Below are positions 22,041 through 34,420 of a stretch of 64,000 nucleotides of DNA, piece after piece; position 1 is the first letter of the stretch, and every line of letters begins with the position of its first letter. A program made the position numbers and the translations under genes. The stretch comes from Chalara sp. BL73. Its lineage: Eukaryota > Ascomycota > Leotiomycetes > Helotiales. The notes below the pieces were generated by a model. It was not told the origin of the DNA, did not search any database, and saw only the letters and a list, made by a program, of their open reading frames with translations. The stretch spans positions 248,001-312,000 of the forward strand of contig CAKJVC010000065.1 in the NCBI GenBank assembly GCA_918026815.1, written 5' to 3'.

Positions 22041-23537
22041 CCACTTCAGACTCTTACTGTATCTTACTGGACCTCGTTCAATCTTTGCGCTCTGCCTAGA
22101 ATGATGAGCGCTTCCAACTGTCAGCCCCAGTATCCAAGGGCAACCTGCTCCCCTTACAGAGGTGGATAAATCGCTGACTTCTAAGATGACCTTAATCAAT
22201 GATTGCGTCTGTATGGTCTGAAGAGTGCCGAGAAGAGCACCGTGGCAACGACGCACCGCGATAAGGGACAACAATATCCAAACACATGACAAGGGCACAA
22301 TACATAGAAGGCGAATTGAGTGTCGCCAATTTTATAGATCACTTTTAAGCAGTCTCCACTTCCTGACGCTTGCAGCTACACACCCTCGTCTGGTTGTTCC
22401 CCAAGGTGCTGCTGGCGCAGACCAAGGGATTGGCAAAAATTGGCTGACACAATACTGCAACATGCGAAATTGGTGTTACACCCGAGGTCGAAATCGATGT
22501 CGTGTTTGCTCTCTCTGCGCAACAAGCAAACATCCCTGCATGTCAAGGATGACAACCACGCTACACCTCATCCGGGATGGTCTAGGAATACGCAGTATAC
22601 ATAAACCAGACTCAGCTATCCCGCTCTGTCAGGCTCACGCGGTGTCAGCCTCTTAATCAGATATACCAAGAGCAAGGCTGGTACCGTAGCAGCCATTGCC
22701 GATGAGGGTAGAGGATGCAGCACATTCCGACGTGATCCCCACCCTCCAACCCATCTTGAAAATAATTACCTGAAAGTATCTAGCGAGAAACTCGTCTCTG
22801 CCGCCAGTGTGATAAATGAATCAAATATTCAATTTTAAACTCCAAAATCAAAATCAACTCCAAAAAAAATAGGCTAATCAAAATCAAATCAAATCAACAT
22901 AATCAAGATTAAATCAGAATATTCATTCAATAATTAAACAGGAAGGCGGTGACCGGATTGGAAAAGCGGTGAGCAATAAATCTGGCAGAATCTCGAACGT
23001 TTCTTTTGTGGGTTCACTCTAATACGGTGCACCTCCACGTTCCCGACATGAGTGCCTATCGTATTCTTGAGTGATTGATTCTTGAGAGTTGAGTTCTAAC
23101 TATGGTGGAACTACGAGTATATATAACCCTGTTCCGGGTGACATGAACGACACTCTTCGTTCAAGTGCGAGCACGTGACCGCTCTAGCTAATTGTACTAA
23201 CACTTTCGTATCACGCCTTTTTCGAGTATGTTTTTGTTTGTTATTACTATTGTGCTATATTTGTAAATGTGCTGTATGTGTTGTATAGTTCCTATTCTAT
23301 TTAATTTAATTATCGATCTTTTATAATAATAATAATCACGTGACTAATCAGAATAGTCTGAATATTTAAGACTTCTAATCAAAATCAAAATCAGCCTTCG
23401 CCCAAATCAAAACAAAATTAATCAACGCTGAATATTTGATTTGTAATTAATTTGTTGACTATTTTCTGGTCACACTATCTGCCGCCCATTCCTGCACAAG
23501 CAGTGCCACTCAGGCTTCTCCCAACAGCAATATCCAT
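22041..23537. other. Non-coding, AT-rich in the second half
   Basis: There is no convincing gene. 22805-22950 and 23340-23460 are rich in aaatcaaaatcaa runs and resemble each other. A TATA-like gtatatataac near 23118 with nearby cacgtgacc could be an LTR remnant, but no boundaries were found. Confidence 0.35.
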
Positions 23538-25308
23538 CTACTCATCGTCGTTGATATCGACGACCGTCTGCTTCCATTTGCGAGCCGGCACATGACGCTG
23601 GAACAAAATGTCGATCTCACGGAAGGACCTGTGCTTCATCTCTGGAATCCAGATCCAAGCCATGACGGAGCAGATTAAGGCGGTGGCAGCCCAGACGTAG
23701 CCGCTCTTGCCGCCCATGTTCCACTTATCAGCGTTGAGCATGTAGCTGGCAAGGAAGATGCAAGGAATATTGACCAAGTAGTAGGCACCTCGTCCAATAC
23801 CGGTTGTCAGTGGCCTGAGACGAACGGAAGATGTCTCGCCGATGATGACCCATGAGGCAGGGGCGGGTCCCAAGCAGAACAAGACGGAGACGATCAAGCC
23901 AAGTGATGCTTGCGCATTGCTAGCCGCCTTACTAACGCCAACTGAAGCGGCAATACCGAGCACAATCAAGAATCCACAGTTGATGAATTGACCATAGACA
24001 TAAATGGTGCGTCGGCCGAGGTATGTGGTGAGGACCCAAGAGAGCATGACCATGATCCACTGGAGAGCAGAAGTGATGAGACCAAGTGCAAATGCGGTGT
24101 TGTCTGCCATTCCGGCCTCTGAGCTGGTGTTAGTCTGCTATGAGGTTGCAGGAAATGGTTGGACTCACGTTTGAAAAAGTAAACCGCTTGGTTAGCGATC
24201 AGATTGCCCGTCAGATTCTGAGATGCGTACACACCGCACACAATCAATGTGCGGTAGAGATCGGTACCTTTCCACAGTTCAATAAGACTGGGCTGCTTCT
24301 CGGTCTTCTCAAGCTCGATCGTGCGACGCATCATTGCGACTGCGTCAGCGGGATTATCATTTGCACTCGCGCGTCCAAGGCGCTTGACAGCCTTCTCTGC
24401 CTCAGCCAGACGTCCCTTTCGTACGAGCCACCAGGGTGATTCAGGCGCAATGAAGAGTAGGATAGCGAGAGGAGTAGGAAACATCCACTGGAGTGCAATG
24501 GGAACTCTGGTATGACTGTTAGTACAGTACTCCTCAATGGCATCTATGGGAGCGGACGAACCTGTACGCTGAGGAGTCACGCCTGGTTTGGTAGTGGTAA
24601 GTGATACCGCCGACAATGATCGACCCAATAGCCCAGAACATCTGCAACATCTGCGTCGCTGGAGCTCTCAATCTTAGTGGTACAATTTCGGCACAGTAGG
24701 CGGGTGCATTGGCGATAAAAATGCCCCACGGGATGCCTTCCAGGATCTGGGCCGCGAAAAACATCCCCTGGCTGTTGCCGAAATAGAAGATGAAGATGAA
24801 GGCATTCAAGAACATGAGACCGCCAATGGTTGCCCATCGATATCCAATCCAACTGGTAATAGGACCTGCGATGAAGACACCGATGAAGGCACCGACTGGT
24901 CCGCTACACTGGAATGCTGACTGCCATGAAGCTTCGATGATATAATCTTGGGTTGTTTCGCTGTATACGCCGAAATCCCTGGCGAATTGAACTGTGGCTA
25001 TGAACTGTCCCATCAAGAAAACACAGTATGACTCCATGATCTATCGCAGCGTTAGAAAAATGAGCTGCCTATCACGGGCAAGAGCTTACAATGGTGCATG
25101 ACATGACGAATGCCCACCAACTGGCAGCGGGATAGGCCTTGACAGCCTGGAGCACAGTCATATCATGTTCGATCTTCTCGGCATCGATGGCGCCCGATCT
25201 GTCGTAGTCGACCTTCTCCTTGACATCGTAGACAGGCGTGCTCGTGGAGGTGGGCTGCGCCTCGACCTCTGACACTGAGGTCGGCTTCTCTGAGGTAACG
25301 TTATTCAT
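23538..25308 (-). CDS. MFS sugar transporter, alpha-glucoside (maltose) permease type
   Basis: The four exons (25308-25090, 25040-24562, 24506-24169, 24118-23538) join across introns of 49, 55 and 50 bp, all with CTAAC-type branch sites, giving 538 residues with no disruption. The protein has a hydrophilic N-terminus (about 50 residues), then about 12 hydrophobic segments. Family motifs include GYRWATIGGL after TM2-3, PESPWWLVRKGR in the central loop, YFFKQAGMADNTAF, and LGRRTIYVYG. The PESPWWLVR form is typical of fungal maltose/alpha-glucoside:proton symporters in the plasma membrane. Exact substrate is not readable. No neighbouring alpha-glucosidase or regulator is visible. It is the best-preserved metabolic gene in the window. 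Confidence 0.9.
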
Positions 25309-26131
25309 GTTGACGATATCTGAGAGAAACGTGAGAACGAAAGAGAGGCAGACACGACTGGGTTTTTAAATCTTTATCCCTGCGACAACACGCTCGTGAT
25401 GGTAATCACGATCTTAGCTCAATTGAGTGAAGCTTGCTCCGGACCTTGACCTCCACACCCCAACATCTCCACTCATTAGGGTCATTTTCCCGGGCACCAT
25501 GGTAGCAACGTCGTATTCGCAGCGTCGCCTTCGCCGCATCAACGCTTCGATCAAGCTTTCTTATTAGCTATAGCGGATGTCGGTGCATCTTCTCCCGAGT
25601 CGCTCTAGTGTAACGGTGTAATTTTAATTATGATGGGCTCTTATCGAGCGGAGTAATCTGATACTAGTCGGAAGTAGATGCACCGGTCCCATAGGCTGCT
25701 ATTCTGTGATATTGTACCTCTGATCAAGAAATATCAAGGAGACTACTTGGTATTCCGAGTCTCTTGAATGTATTGATGAATAATGATCATGCTAACATTC
25801 CACATTCGCGCGAACAATAGACCTATTATTGCGGTGGGTAAGGTCCAATAGTTGGGACTTAATCCCAGCCTGGAGAACTTGGGGCATCCAGTGCGGGGTT
25901 GTTAGCGCCTTGGCTCGGCAGCTCCACGGTCGTACTACATGGCTGAAAGTCCATGCGATTAGCGCGCTTGAAGAATGGAGTGGAACTTGGCACGATTTAG
26001 CCGATCCAACGGCAATTACGTTCATGGTCTGGGGTGTTCTCGTTCGTACTGATGGTCCAATGCACGTGTAGCATTTCAGTATTCCCACTCAGGAATGGGC
26101 CAAGCTTCCACTTTGCCCCGGCTGGTGGTTT
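25309..26131. other. Upstream region of the transporter and unassigned DNA
   Basis: This is the presumed promoter of the transporter followed by sequence without a recognisable gene. Open frames near 25800-26090 overlap on both strands and resemble no family I know. Confidence 0.35.
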
Positions 26132-26365
26132 CTAAGTAGGAATTGGGTCCCTGCGGCCACGGACCTTCTCTTCTATCGAGCGTCGTTCGTGAGCACGATG
26201 ATGGAGTGTTGAGCGAGGGACATTACGATCTGCAAGGGCACGGTATGATTCAGGCACGCCAGGAGGCAAGCCTTGCGCCAGTGCTTGACTGTCCATACTA
26301 TCCTGCCGCCACGATTGCGATTCGAGAAGCGGCTTCTTACGCCACAAACGTGATTCACGCCACAC
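26132..26365 (-). pseudogene. Relic of a pogo/Fot1-like transposase N-terminus
   Basis: A short minus-strand frame contains ALADRNVPRSTLHHRAHERR followed by SIEEKVRGRRDPIPT. This matches the helix-turn-helix (psq) start of fungal pogo/Fot1 transposases, where a GVPRSTLHHRAHGRRS-like motif is followed by a conserved Tyr-Leu-Thr-Pro region. The centromere-binding and DDE domains are not found next to it. Only a fragment is left. Confidence 0.45.
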
Positions 26366-26717
26366 ATACCAGGCCTAAGAATGGCTGATGTACAGTGGAA
26401 TGCAACGGTTTGCATCCTTGTTCATTTTATGCAACAAGCGATCCAATAGTAAGTCCTCAAAGCAAAATGCATGTCCACTATTGGGCCGCTTAAATATATA
26501 CAAGATACAAGGGTGCAAATTTTTTGCGTCCCACTATACGTTAATAAGCACTAAATCCTGAAGCTAAAACATGTGGCGTTTACGCCTCTTCTTATACCGG
26601 AGAAACTCCCGGACTCCATTTTTTCCCTCTTCAAGTATCTTCAAAATTTAGAGCCATATTCTTCTTAATGTGAAACCTTCCCTGAAGTGCTCCGAATTTT
26701 AAAGAGACTCTAATACT

Positions 26718-26920
26718 TGTCACGACCCCAATACAGGCGCCAGCTGTTTGTAAGGTATCAAATACGAAGATTCTAAACTAAAGAGAACAGGTGTAACTAC
26801 CTTTACATAACCATGACCGTTCCAGGGTCCTAGGCGAACCAATGAGCGTTCGCGGTTGTGGCGCGACATCTGGCAGTGAATGCCAGATGTGTTGTGCACG
26901 TGATCTCTAGGACCGTGACA
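26718..26920. repeat. Solo LTR, family 3 (copy b)
   Basis: A 203-bp unit from TGTCACGACC to GACCGTGACA shares cccaatacaggcgcc and aagattctaaactaaagag with the other copies. The flanks differ (atact, atgac). Confidence 0.65.
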
Positions 26921-27080
26921 ATGACCAACTATAGCCTTTTTCTTATTGCTAAGTGGTCTCCTTAGGGACGAATAGTCAAGGAAAGTGATATGTTAATAAC
27001 GACTTTGTAGACTTTCTATGAGGAAGTTTGTGATTCTAAAACTATAAGTTCGTCTCGTGACAGGGTGTCAGGCGCCAGGA

Positions 27081-27268
27081 TGTCACGTGCTAAGGGGCAC
27101 TGAGAGGGGCTCGGTAAAGGCATTGAGGCTTGGCATGTATGGGCACGTAGGGAGTCGCCAGGGGTTCGGAGGGTATAAGTAGGGGACTCGGAACGTAGTA
27201 GAGGAGGTAGAGATTAGTCTTCGTATCAATTGCAGTTGACTTGTGCCACCCTACTCCAGCACCTTACA
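27081..27268 (+). repeat. Possible solo LTR (unique family)
   Basis: A unit from TGTCACGTGC to CCTTACA with an internal TATA-like ggtataagtagggg is flanked by cagga and caggg (4 of 5). No second copy is in the window, so the call is tentative. Confidence 0.35.
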
Positions 27269-28043
27269 CAGGGTGCGCCTCGGGACGCAGGGACAGACAT
27301 TACTTATATACGAAGTAGGACCTTCGTAAGTTGGATCATTGTCCCTTGGCATGATCCCCCGCGTTGCTCCAGCCCAGGGTTCTCTGTGCAAGCGAGCTTA
27401 CAGAGCCTCAGGCCCCTCAGGCATAACCGCTGATACTGCTGCCTAGAACAAATCTAGTTTGCAGCCTGATCCACAAGGCGAAAATCCATCCACCTCTCCG
27501 TTGACGACTGAGAACTAGAATTTTCAATCACTTTGCAAGGTTTCCGCGACGGTTGAGGCTCGCGGGATACAGATGTCTGTAATTTACGTGTAAGGGTAAT
27601 TCGATGTCGAGGAGAGAGATAGGCTTATGAGTGAGACAAGCTCATAGTTGAGCCTTGTTAGGATTTGAGGGTCCAGGTAGCTACGGATCCGCGTATGACT
27701 CATCAAGGTCACGTGGTCCGCACAACCCCATTTTGTAGCATCTAGAGTAGAACCTAATACAACAACAATCACCATATCCATCAAGAGCAAGAGCGTGGCC
27801 TACAAAGTAGAGCTACGCCCGTTGCCCCGTGGAAGGTAAGGAGGAGGCATACCAATAGTAGCTGAGGATCCCAATACATGTACCCCTGACCGCCTAAAGT
27901 CAGCGTATTGGAAGCCTACTCTGCAGCCTTGGTCCCCATTTTATTCCAAACCTTGAACTCCTTTCCAAGTCAGCCATTTATCAGCTTTCTTCCTGCCTCC
28001 CTCATATTTTCACCTTCAAGTTCCCGTGTTCGGTCCCTCTAGA
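27269..28043. other. Upstream region of the kinase gene
   Basis: No gene is recognised. Pyrimidine-rich sequence at 27960-28040 directly before the kinase start resembles a fungal core promoter. Confidence 0.35.
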
Positions 28044-28925
28044 ATGGCTGCTTTGAAGTACTATGGCTCGACGTCTAGCTTCTTTCGAGTACAACCAGGA
28101 GTGATCCTGAAATCACCCACACAGGTCTGGGAAGAAAGTTCTTGTTACCAAGAATTGAGCAAAGAGTTTGCGCACAACTTCTTGGTCGAGCGCCAAATAT
28201 TCGACAAACTGGGAGACCATCCAAGGATCGTAAAGTTCGTTCATTTCTGGCCATAAAAGGCGGTTTTTATCGTGTTAATTATTATTTTCAGATATCTGGG
28301 ATACCAAGACACGATAGGCGCGCAACAAGGGCTACTCCTTGCCGAGGCAAGCCACGGCAATCTACAGCAGTATATCGACGAGAACAACAGCTTCATTTCC
28401 TTTTCCCTGCGCAAGAAATGGTGCCGGCAAACGGCCGAATCGATCGCGTACCTTCATAGCAAAGGCGTGATACACTCGGATTTGCGCCCCGAGAACTTCC
28501 TCGTTCACGCTACTTCGACAGCGTCCCTAGACATCTGGCTATGCGACTTTGGCGGGTCAACGTGTGAAGAGCTAGGTCTGGACGGAGGGCATCTTCCCGA
28601 CGCCGGCTTCTTTGATCCTACACAGGAATATGTGTCCACCCCAGCAACCGATATCTTCAGCCTGGGATCTATCTTTTATACTATCCTGACGGGGCATTGG
28701 CCTTACAGGTCACCTGGTCCATTCAAGACAGCAGAGGAAATGGACAGATATGACCAAAAAGTGGACATTCTTTTTAGGCAGGGGAAATTTCCTGACTTAG
28801 GAGGATTGATTGGTGGGAAGGTCGTCGCGGGCTGTTGGATGAAAAAATACAGTACCGCGGAGGAGATCCTGCGTGCTCTAGAGGTGGAAATGCCGATAAA
28901 TGATGACGAGCGACATTTGAGCTGA
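28044..28925 (+). CDS. Small protein kinase, two exons
   Basis: Exons 28044-28234 and 28292-28925 flank a 57-bp intron (GTTCGT donor, GTTAAT branch, TTTCAG acceptor). Splicing restores the frame (HPRIVKYLGYQD) and gives 274 residues. The whole protein is a kinase domain: glycine-loop equivalent GSTSSFFRV, lysine in GVILKSP, helix-C glutamate in FLVERQIFDKL, catalytic loop HSDLRPENFL (HRD arginine replaced by Ser, catalytic Asp kept), DFG in LCDFGGS, and DIFSLGSIFYTILTGHWPY. The catalytic residues are present, so activity is possible; the missing HRD arginine suggests no activation-loop phosphorylation control. Compact kinases of this kind form expanded families in many Pezizomycotina. Target and pathway are unknown. 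Confidence 0.85.
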
Positions 28926-30757
28926 GAACCGCGGTTGCGGCCAGCAGCGCAGCATGTGTTCGCAAAAGCATAGTGATAGACACTTCGAAGCTATTTCTTC
29001 CATCTATTACGTACACCGCCAACCTCAACTCTGCGCCTTTCCTGGCCCCCGAAACGCAAACGCTCTCAACCTCCTCCTCTAGGAATCGGGAACTCGCGTG
29101 TCAAGCAATGAGGCAGGCGAAGGCCACATTGTCAGTTTTACTGTATTTAAGCTGTACGTGCTCCTAGATTTTACAAGATAAGCTTTGATTTCTAGTCCCA
29201 CAGATAGCAGAAGGCAGCCCCTAGCGCAGGTCAAACACGCAGCCCGCTCCCTCTCCTGTCAAAGATATGCTGTGGCGATGCTCGAGAATGAGTGGGATAT
29301 AGGCTTGGTAAGGTGATGTCTCAGTGCGGCGATTTTTCCGCGGGGTAAGTGTGGAGATCAAGTATGGTGCAGGAGTGGGTTGGCTTATCCGGGGCAGCAG
29401 TTTGTCATACAAGCAAGCACGAAGTGAGAGAGGAGTGCTCGATTGGTTTGGGGGAATAGCTATAGGTAATTAAGAAAATACTACGGCATCTTTCTAAATG
29501 AGTGTGGTCCAAGGCCAATCATGTTTTGGTAGATCGATCCGATGCAGCCGCTGAGAGCTGAGGATGAGTGGATAGATTGATATCGTGGCAACATCTCTCC
29601 TTTTTCCTTCGTCCATCAATCTTTCTACGGTCATTAGTACTGGAAGAAATATCGTGCAATGACAAATTCACAACTTATAACAACTTAGGGGTTAATGCAG
29701 TTGTATTCTCTACACTTTCCCTTGACCTTTTTGGAGGCTTATGGAATGACTTTAACTGTATCACCTTCTTTCCCTTGATCTTTGCAAGCAGTGAGCGTAA
29801 TGTCTTGGTCTTTGGTGTCGCCCCACGCGAAGATCTTTTTAGAAACTGTCTTCTCGCACATGCCAAGAGGTGAATGTTAAAAGGCGCTGGGTGTGGCAGG
29901 AAACTTGCAGGAGAACTTACGTTGAGCGTGGGTAGGTGGTAGCGTCTATAGCTTGGATGCAGTTGTTGGGTTGAGATCGCGCTTGATTGGGAATGCATCG
30001 CGAAGGGACTCGGTCGAGAAATGAAGCAGATTTACCCGCCAGATTCAATACTTCAAAAGTAAATGGCGGACGCCGCTCATTTTGTAGACATTAACAATAT
30101 GCACAAAGCCATTTCAGCCAATAAGGCAGCCGCTGCTTCAACCAAAACTCTCCACAAAGGGCCCTGTTATCCAAACTCTCGAGTCGCTGGCCAATTTCAT
30201 GCCAGCAATCTTCAATAGCCTGCATATATATACCTGCCTAGTTTCTTGACTCACAGCACCTGTGCATGGGAGGCTCGTCCGTAATACCCAAGAACGAGAA
30301 GCAGGGCGTCCTATGACTCACACGACTAACGTCAACTGGGTCGAGGTTAGGATCGGTTCATCCTGGCCCTACCAGTCCCTGGGTTGTGGCACGGCCGTGT
30401 TGACTGCTGTGAAGGCAAACCTTGTCCACGGCGGCGCGACGCGATCCCAGTACGGCAGGGCCATTGATGCAGCAGGAGCTGTTGTGCCGCGACAGAGTGG
30501 CCTTCCAGGAGCGACCATTACGATGGTTTGAGCGACGGTGATCCTGACTCCAGCGGCGACGATAATGGATGTTCGAGTGAGGATAAGCAGGGGCGTTCAA
30601 GCACAAGGAAGAATATCATGGGGCCCCATAAACGAGCAGCGCTTGCTGGCATGCACGAAAGAAGACAAGCTTTGGGGCTGGATCTTCCGGCAACTCTCAA
30701 AAAGAACCCTGCCTACGGTACGCACGTGCTGGAACCTGGTCCGACCCATAGTTGAAT
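28926..30757. other. Mostly unassigned; one possible small spliced gene
   Basis: A minus-strand 40-codon frame at 29861-29739 (MCEKTVSKKIFAWGDTKDQD) has an upstream GTAAGT donor near 29923 and a TTTTAAC branch-like site, so it could be the last exon of a small gene starting near 29998. I do not recognise the product. Elsewhere only unrecognised short frames are seen; 30262-30757 is the original flank of the element 2 insertion. Confidence 0.3.
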
Positions 30758-30765
30758 AGTCTCCC

Positions 30766-30920
30766 TTATCTCATAAATCAGACCCTCGGAGAGGTAATAT
30801 GCCCCACATGTGGGGCGTAAACTCCTGCGAACTCCTGAGCCAATAAGAGAGCTCAGAGGGTGATTCCTCTTCGAGGGTCTGAGAGATTTTCGCAAAAATT
30901 TTGCCCTAAAAAAAAGCTAA
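30766..30920 (+). repeat. Left terminus of element 2
   Basis: CAGACCCTCGGAGAGG (30779-30794) is the inverted partner of CCTCTTCGAGGGTCTG (30866-30881), forming a hairpin inside the TIR. The loop contains a CCAAT-bearing aactcctgagccaat unit that recurs through the element. Confidence 0.8.
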
Positions 30921-31390
30921 CCATTCAATTTTGCTAACAAAATTTTGCTCAACTTTAAAGCTGTACATCTTTATTAAATATAATTGCGATCAATTTACTT
31001 ATAAGAACAAAAATAATAATTGATTAAATCTGCATCGAAAGTGATACTTTTCAAAATGATTAAGTTAATAAAACTAATAATGTCGCGAGTTCAAAATAAA
31101 GACTATTTTGGTTTTCAATCGCGCTTTTGTCGCGTTGCTAAACACGCTAAACAACCCCGCAAACTCCTGGCAACTCCTGGAAACTCCTGAGCCAATCAAA
31201 TGCCGTGATAAGGTTAGTATGTGGGTAATTGCATTTTATTGTTTGAACTTTACAACAGCTTCGCTAGTATTTCAAGAACATTTTCGGCTTTTTAACAGTT
31301 TTTCGACTTTTTAGATTTTCACGAAGTTTTGTTTGTATACCCAGAACTGGCTAAATAGACTACTACTAATAATATTACAGCTTTTTTATC

Positions 31391-31680
31391 AATGCAAACC
31401 TTTCAAGCTTCTGCGAACCTCTGCAAGCTTTTGGCCCCTCTGCCCTCTCTGCAGCCTCTGCAACCTCTGCAAACCTCTGCAAACTTCTGCAAACCTCTGC
31501 AAACCTCTGTAAACCTCTGCAAGCTTCTACAAACCTTTACAAACCTCTACAAACCTCTACAAACCTTTACAAACCTCTGCAAACCTCTGCAAACTTCTGC
31601 AAACCTTTGCAAACCTTTGCAAACCTTTGCAAACCTCTGCAAACCTCTGCAAACTCCTGCGAACTCCTGCGAACTCCTGA
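31391..31680 (+). repeat. 10-bp minisatellite near the left end of element 2
   Basis: About 28 copies of a decamer close to TGCAAACCTC grade into AACTCCTGCG and end in AACTCCTGAGCCAATT. Any open frame through it is an artefact of the repeat. Confidence 0.85.
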
Positions 31681-31704
31681 GCCAATTAAGACACTTTCTT
31701 GAAA

Positions 31705-34309
31705 ATGCTTTCTACTCCGAAAGCTTGTCACGTTTATAAACGAGTTAATGATAAACGAACAAAACGCGCGAGAGCAAAAAGGAAGTCAACTATTACTTTT
31801 AATACAACAATTACTTCTGCACATATTCGATTAATCTCAACAATGAAGATCGAAGCTTTGCATACTATTATTACTGCAGCAAAAACAACAAAGAATGTTC
31901 AATATCAGGAGGAAATAGTACAAAGCTGTCTAGCTCGGATTCTACAATATTTGCATAAGCAAGACGCTCAGCTTTTTGACGAGCAAGTTCGAACTTTGCG
32001 CAGGCTTATTTATTGCTATGGAGATACTTTGTTGATTGCTCGTACAGGGTTCGGGAAAAGCATTATATTCCAAGCGTATTTTATTTTGACCAGATTGATT
32101 ACATTGCAAATTATTCCTTTAGATCAATTAAGCAAAGAACAGTTTTTAGATATTCAAAAGCTTCCTGGTTCGAATCCTTGTTTAGTGACAAGAGAAACTA
32201 AGCAATCCGACTTTTTTATGTTTCAAGATATTCAGAATCTGAAGTACACTTATATTTTGCTTGGGCCAGAACAAGCTTTTTCTTCAGAGTTTCGCAAGTT
32301 ATTAAAAACTAGTAATCTGCAATCAAATATTGGTTTAGTAGCAATTGATGAATGCTATTTAGTAAAACAATAGAAAGACTTCCGAGTAGCTTTTACTATG
32401 CTAAGTTAATTGCGGACTATTTTGCTTCGCGATGTTATTTGGTTCGGCTGCTCCGGCACAGTAAGCTACGAAACGGAGCAGATAGTTCTAAATGAAGCCG
32501 GGTTTCGAGTTGTTGGACGACATGAATTCCAAACTTTTGTTATAAGAACTTCAATCGATCGGCTAGATGTTAGCTTGTGCATATGTCCGATTACAGCAGG
32601 AAAGCTAAAGTTCTACGAAACGTTGTATTTCTTATTCGGCGATGCATTCAAAAATAAGCAACGTTCTCCACACTTGATTCCAAAAACGATTGTTTTTATT
32701 GACAGTCGAAAAGAAGTGTACGAATTGCAGGCATATTTTGCGAATGCTTTGCGGAACGACGTATCTGAGCTACAAAGTCTTACTAGCAGCGACCTGGAAG
32801 CTCAACGTTATACAGTAAACGGAGAAAAACAATACTGTGTTACTAATATTATTCAATGTTATACGTTTCAAATATCTTTGTATGACCGGAAAGCTCGATT
32901 TGAAGAATTCAAAAAACCCGATTCAACTATTCGAATAATAGTAGCAACAACTGCTTTAGGAATGGGTGTCAACATAAAAGATATTGCTAGAGTTGTCACT
33001 TGGAAGTTCTCTATAGAAGATGCTATTGAAGAGATATAGCAGCGTATTGGTCGCGGAGGTCGTGGCCCAGGATTGACCAGTATAGCGTATGTTTTTTTGC
33101 TTAGTTGGTGTTTTGATTCAGAAAGAGCAGAACGGCCGAACGAAGCCTCTATTTCTATTACAAAACAACTTCCTAGCAGGAAAAAGTCTGGGAAAAATTG
33201 TTTTTCGTCTGATCGAGCTGTAAAAGCTTTTAACGACAACCCGGAGAATTGCAGTGATAAAGATCTCAGTGAAGCGGAAAGTTTGATTTCGGTGTCTGAG
33301 CTTACTTGCGTTAGCAGTTTACGTATTTGTTTTGTTACCAAAAAGAAATACTGGACCAAAACTCAACGGCTGAAACGCGCAAAGCTTGATTTGAACTGGA
33401 AGTCCATTATTAATGGAGATTGCAAGCGTGCTGGATTTTTAGCATTTTTAGGAGACAACAAATTATCCCAAGATTCCCAAGCGATTCCGGCATCTAAAGA
33501 AACTTGTTGCAGCGGTTGTAATCCTTCGTTATTTCCAATTTTTGTTTCCGCACCAAAACCGGATCTTCCGATTACTTGCCCTATAGCTAATTCCAATGGT
33601 CGATGGGCAGCTGAAGCTTTAGAAGAGTGGGCCAGACTACAGGCGGAACTATTATTTACTTGTCCCGGAAAGCGTTTTCCAATGCCTTTTTCTGCTTTTA
33701 TGGATCAAAGTTGTATATGGCAGTTAGCTCATTTATTTAACGACAACATTAGTTCGGTATATTGGGCATCTATAACTGTCGAAAGCTTGGCTGTAAAAGC
33801 TTCATTAGTTTTACTGTGGAAGCATTGGACAAGTCAAAGCTTTGATTTAATATCTCAGTTGCAACAAATAGCTAAAGTAGTAAATTGCAAAAGGGCGGAA
33901 TCAAGAACTATTGCAGTTTCTAAAAAGCAAAGGGCTGCTGATCAGAAAACACAATTATCGGTAGAAAAAGCAAACTTGCTTTTAACTCGCGCGGAATTAC
34001 GAAAAAGCGACGACACTTTAGCAATGGCAGTTGCGAGAAAAGAGTTACAGCGGTTATTTGAACAACAAGGAGCTACAGATTCCCTGTTATCAAGTTTTAC
34101 TCGTTTATGGGTTCAGCATCTAGTATTTCTTTCTTCTTTTAGAGCATTTTTTGTAGCTTAAGTGCTAGCAGAACTATTGAACTTAGACACTGATTTGCAA
34201 AGACATATTCAACGGCTGAAAGATATTCGAGCTCGAATAGCGTTTATAGACGCAAGTATAGCTGCTGCTCTTTCAAGCTTCCCCGGCCCGGTGGTATTTG
34301 ATATGTTTT
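31705..34309 (+). pseudogene. RecQ-like helicase of element 2, inactivated by point mutations
   Basis: A single reading frame runs the whole length with no frameshift and is broken only by TAG/TAA codons (for example 32371, 32407, 33037, 34159) where the element 1 helicase or context calls for Gln or Trp. Motifs: Walker A IARTGFGKS (canonical here, unlike element 1), Walker B DECY, motif III equivalent GCSGT, TIVFIDSRKEV, VATTALGMGVNIKDI, motif VI QRIGRGGRG and the CCSGCNPSLF cluster. Beyond 34161 the frame continues as LAELLNLDTDLQ and a glutamine-rich tail. Frame retention with transition-type stops indicates RIP on a formerly active gene. Confidence 0.85.
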
Positions 34310-34317
34310 AAGTAGAC

Positions 34318-34420
34318 ATAGTGCCGGAAACTCAGTTAGACTTGGTGCCGGAAACTCAGTTAGACTTAGTGCCGGAAACTTAGTTAGACCTGGTGTCGGA
34401 TACTTAATTGAATGCCGAAA
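34318..34420 (+). repeat. 30-bp tandem repeat at the helicase 3' end
   Basis: Roughly three and a half units of a gtgccggaaactcagttaga-type sequence follow the helicase tail. In the helicase frame they encode VPETQLDL repeats. Confidence 0.7.

Noticed and set aside
29675..29998. 107-codon basic minus-strand frame that superficially suggests a ribosomal protein
   Set aside because: The sequence does not follow any ribosomal family on closer reading; splice-like signals suggest at most a small unknown gene in another frame.
31392..31739. 115-codon open frame rich in Gln-Thr-Ser-Ala-Asn repeats
   Set aside because: It is the translation of the 10-bp minisatellite inside element 2; no start context or domain, and the frame follows only from repeat structure.
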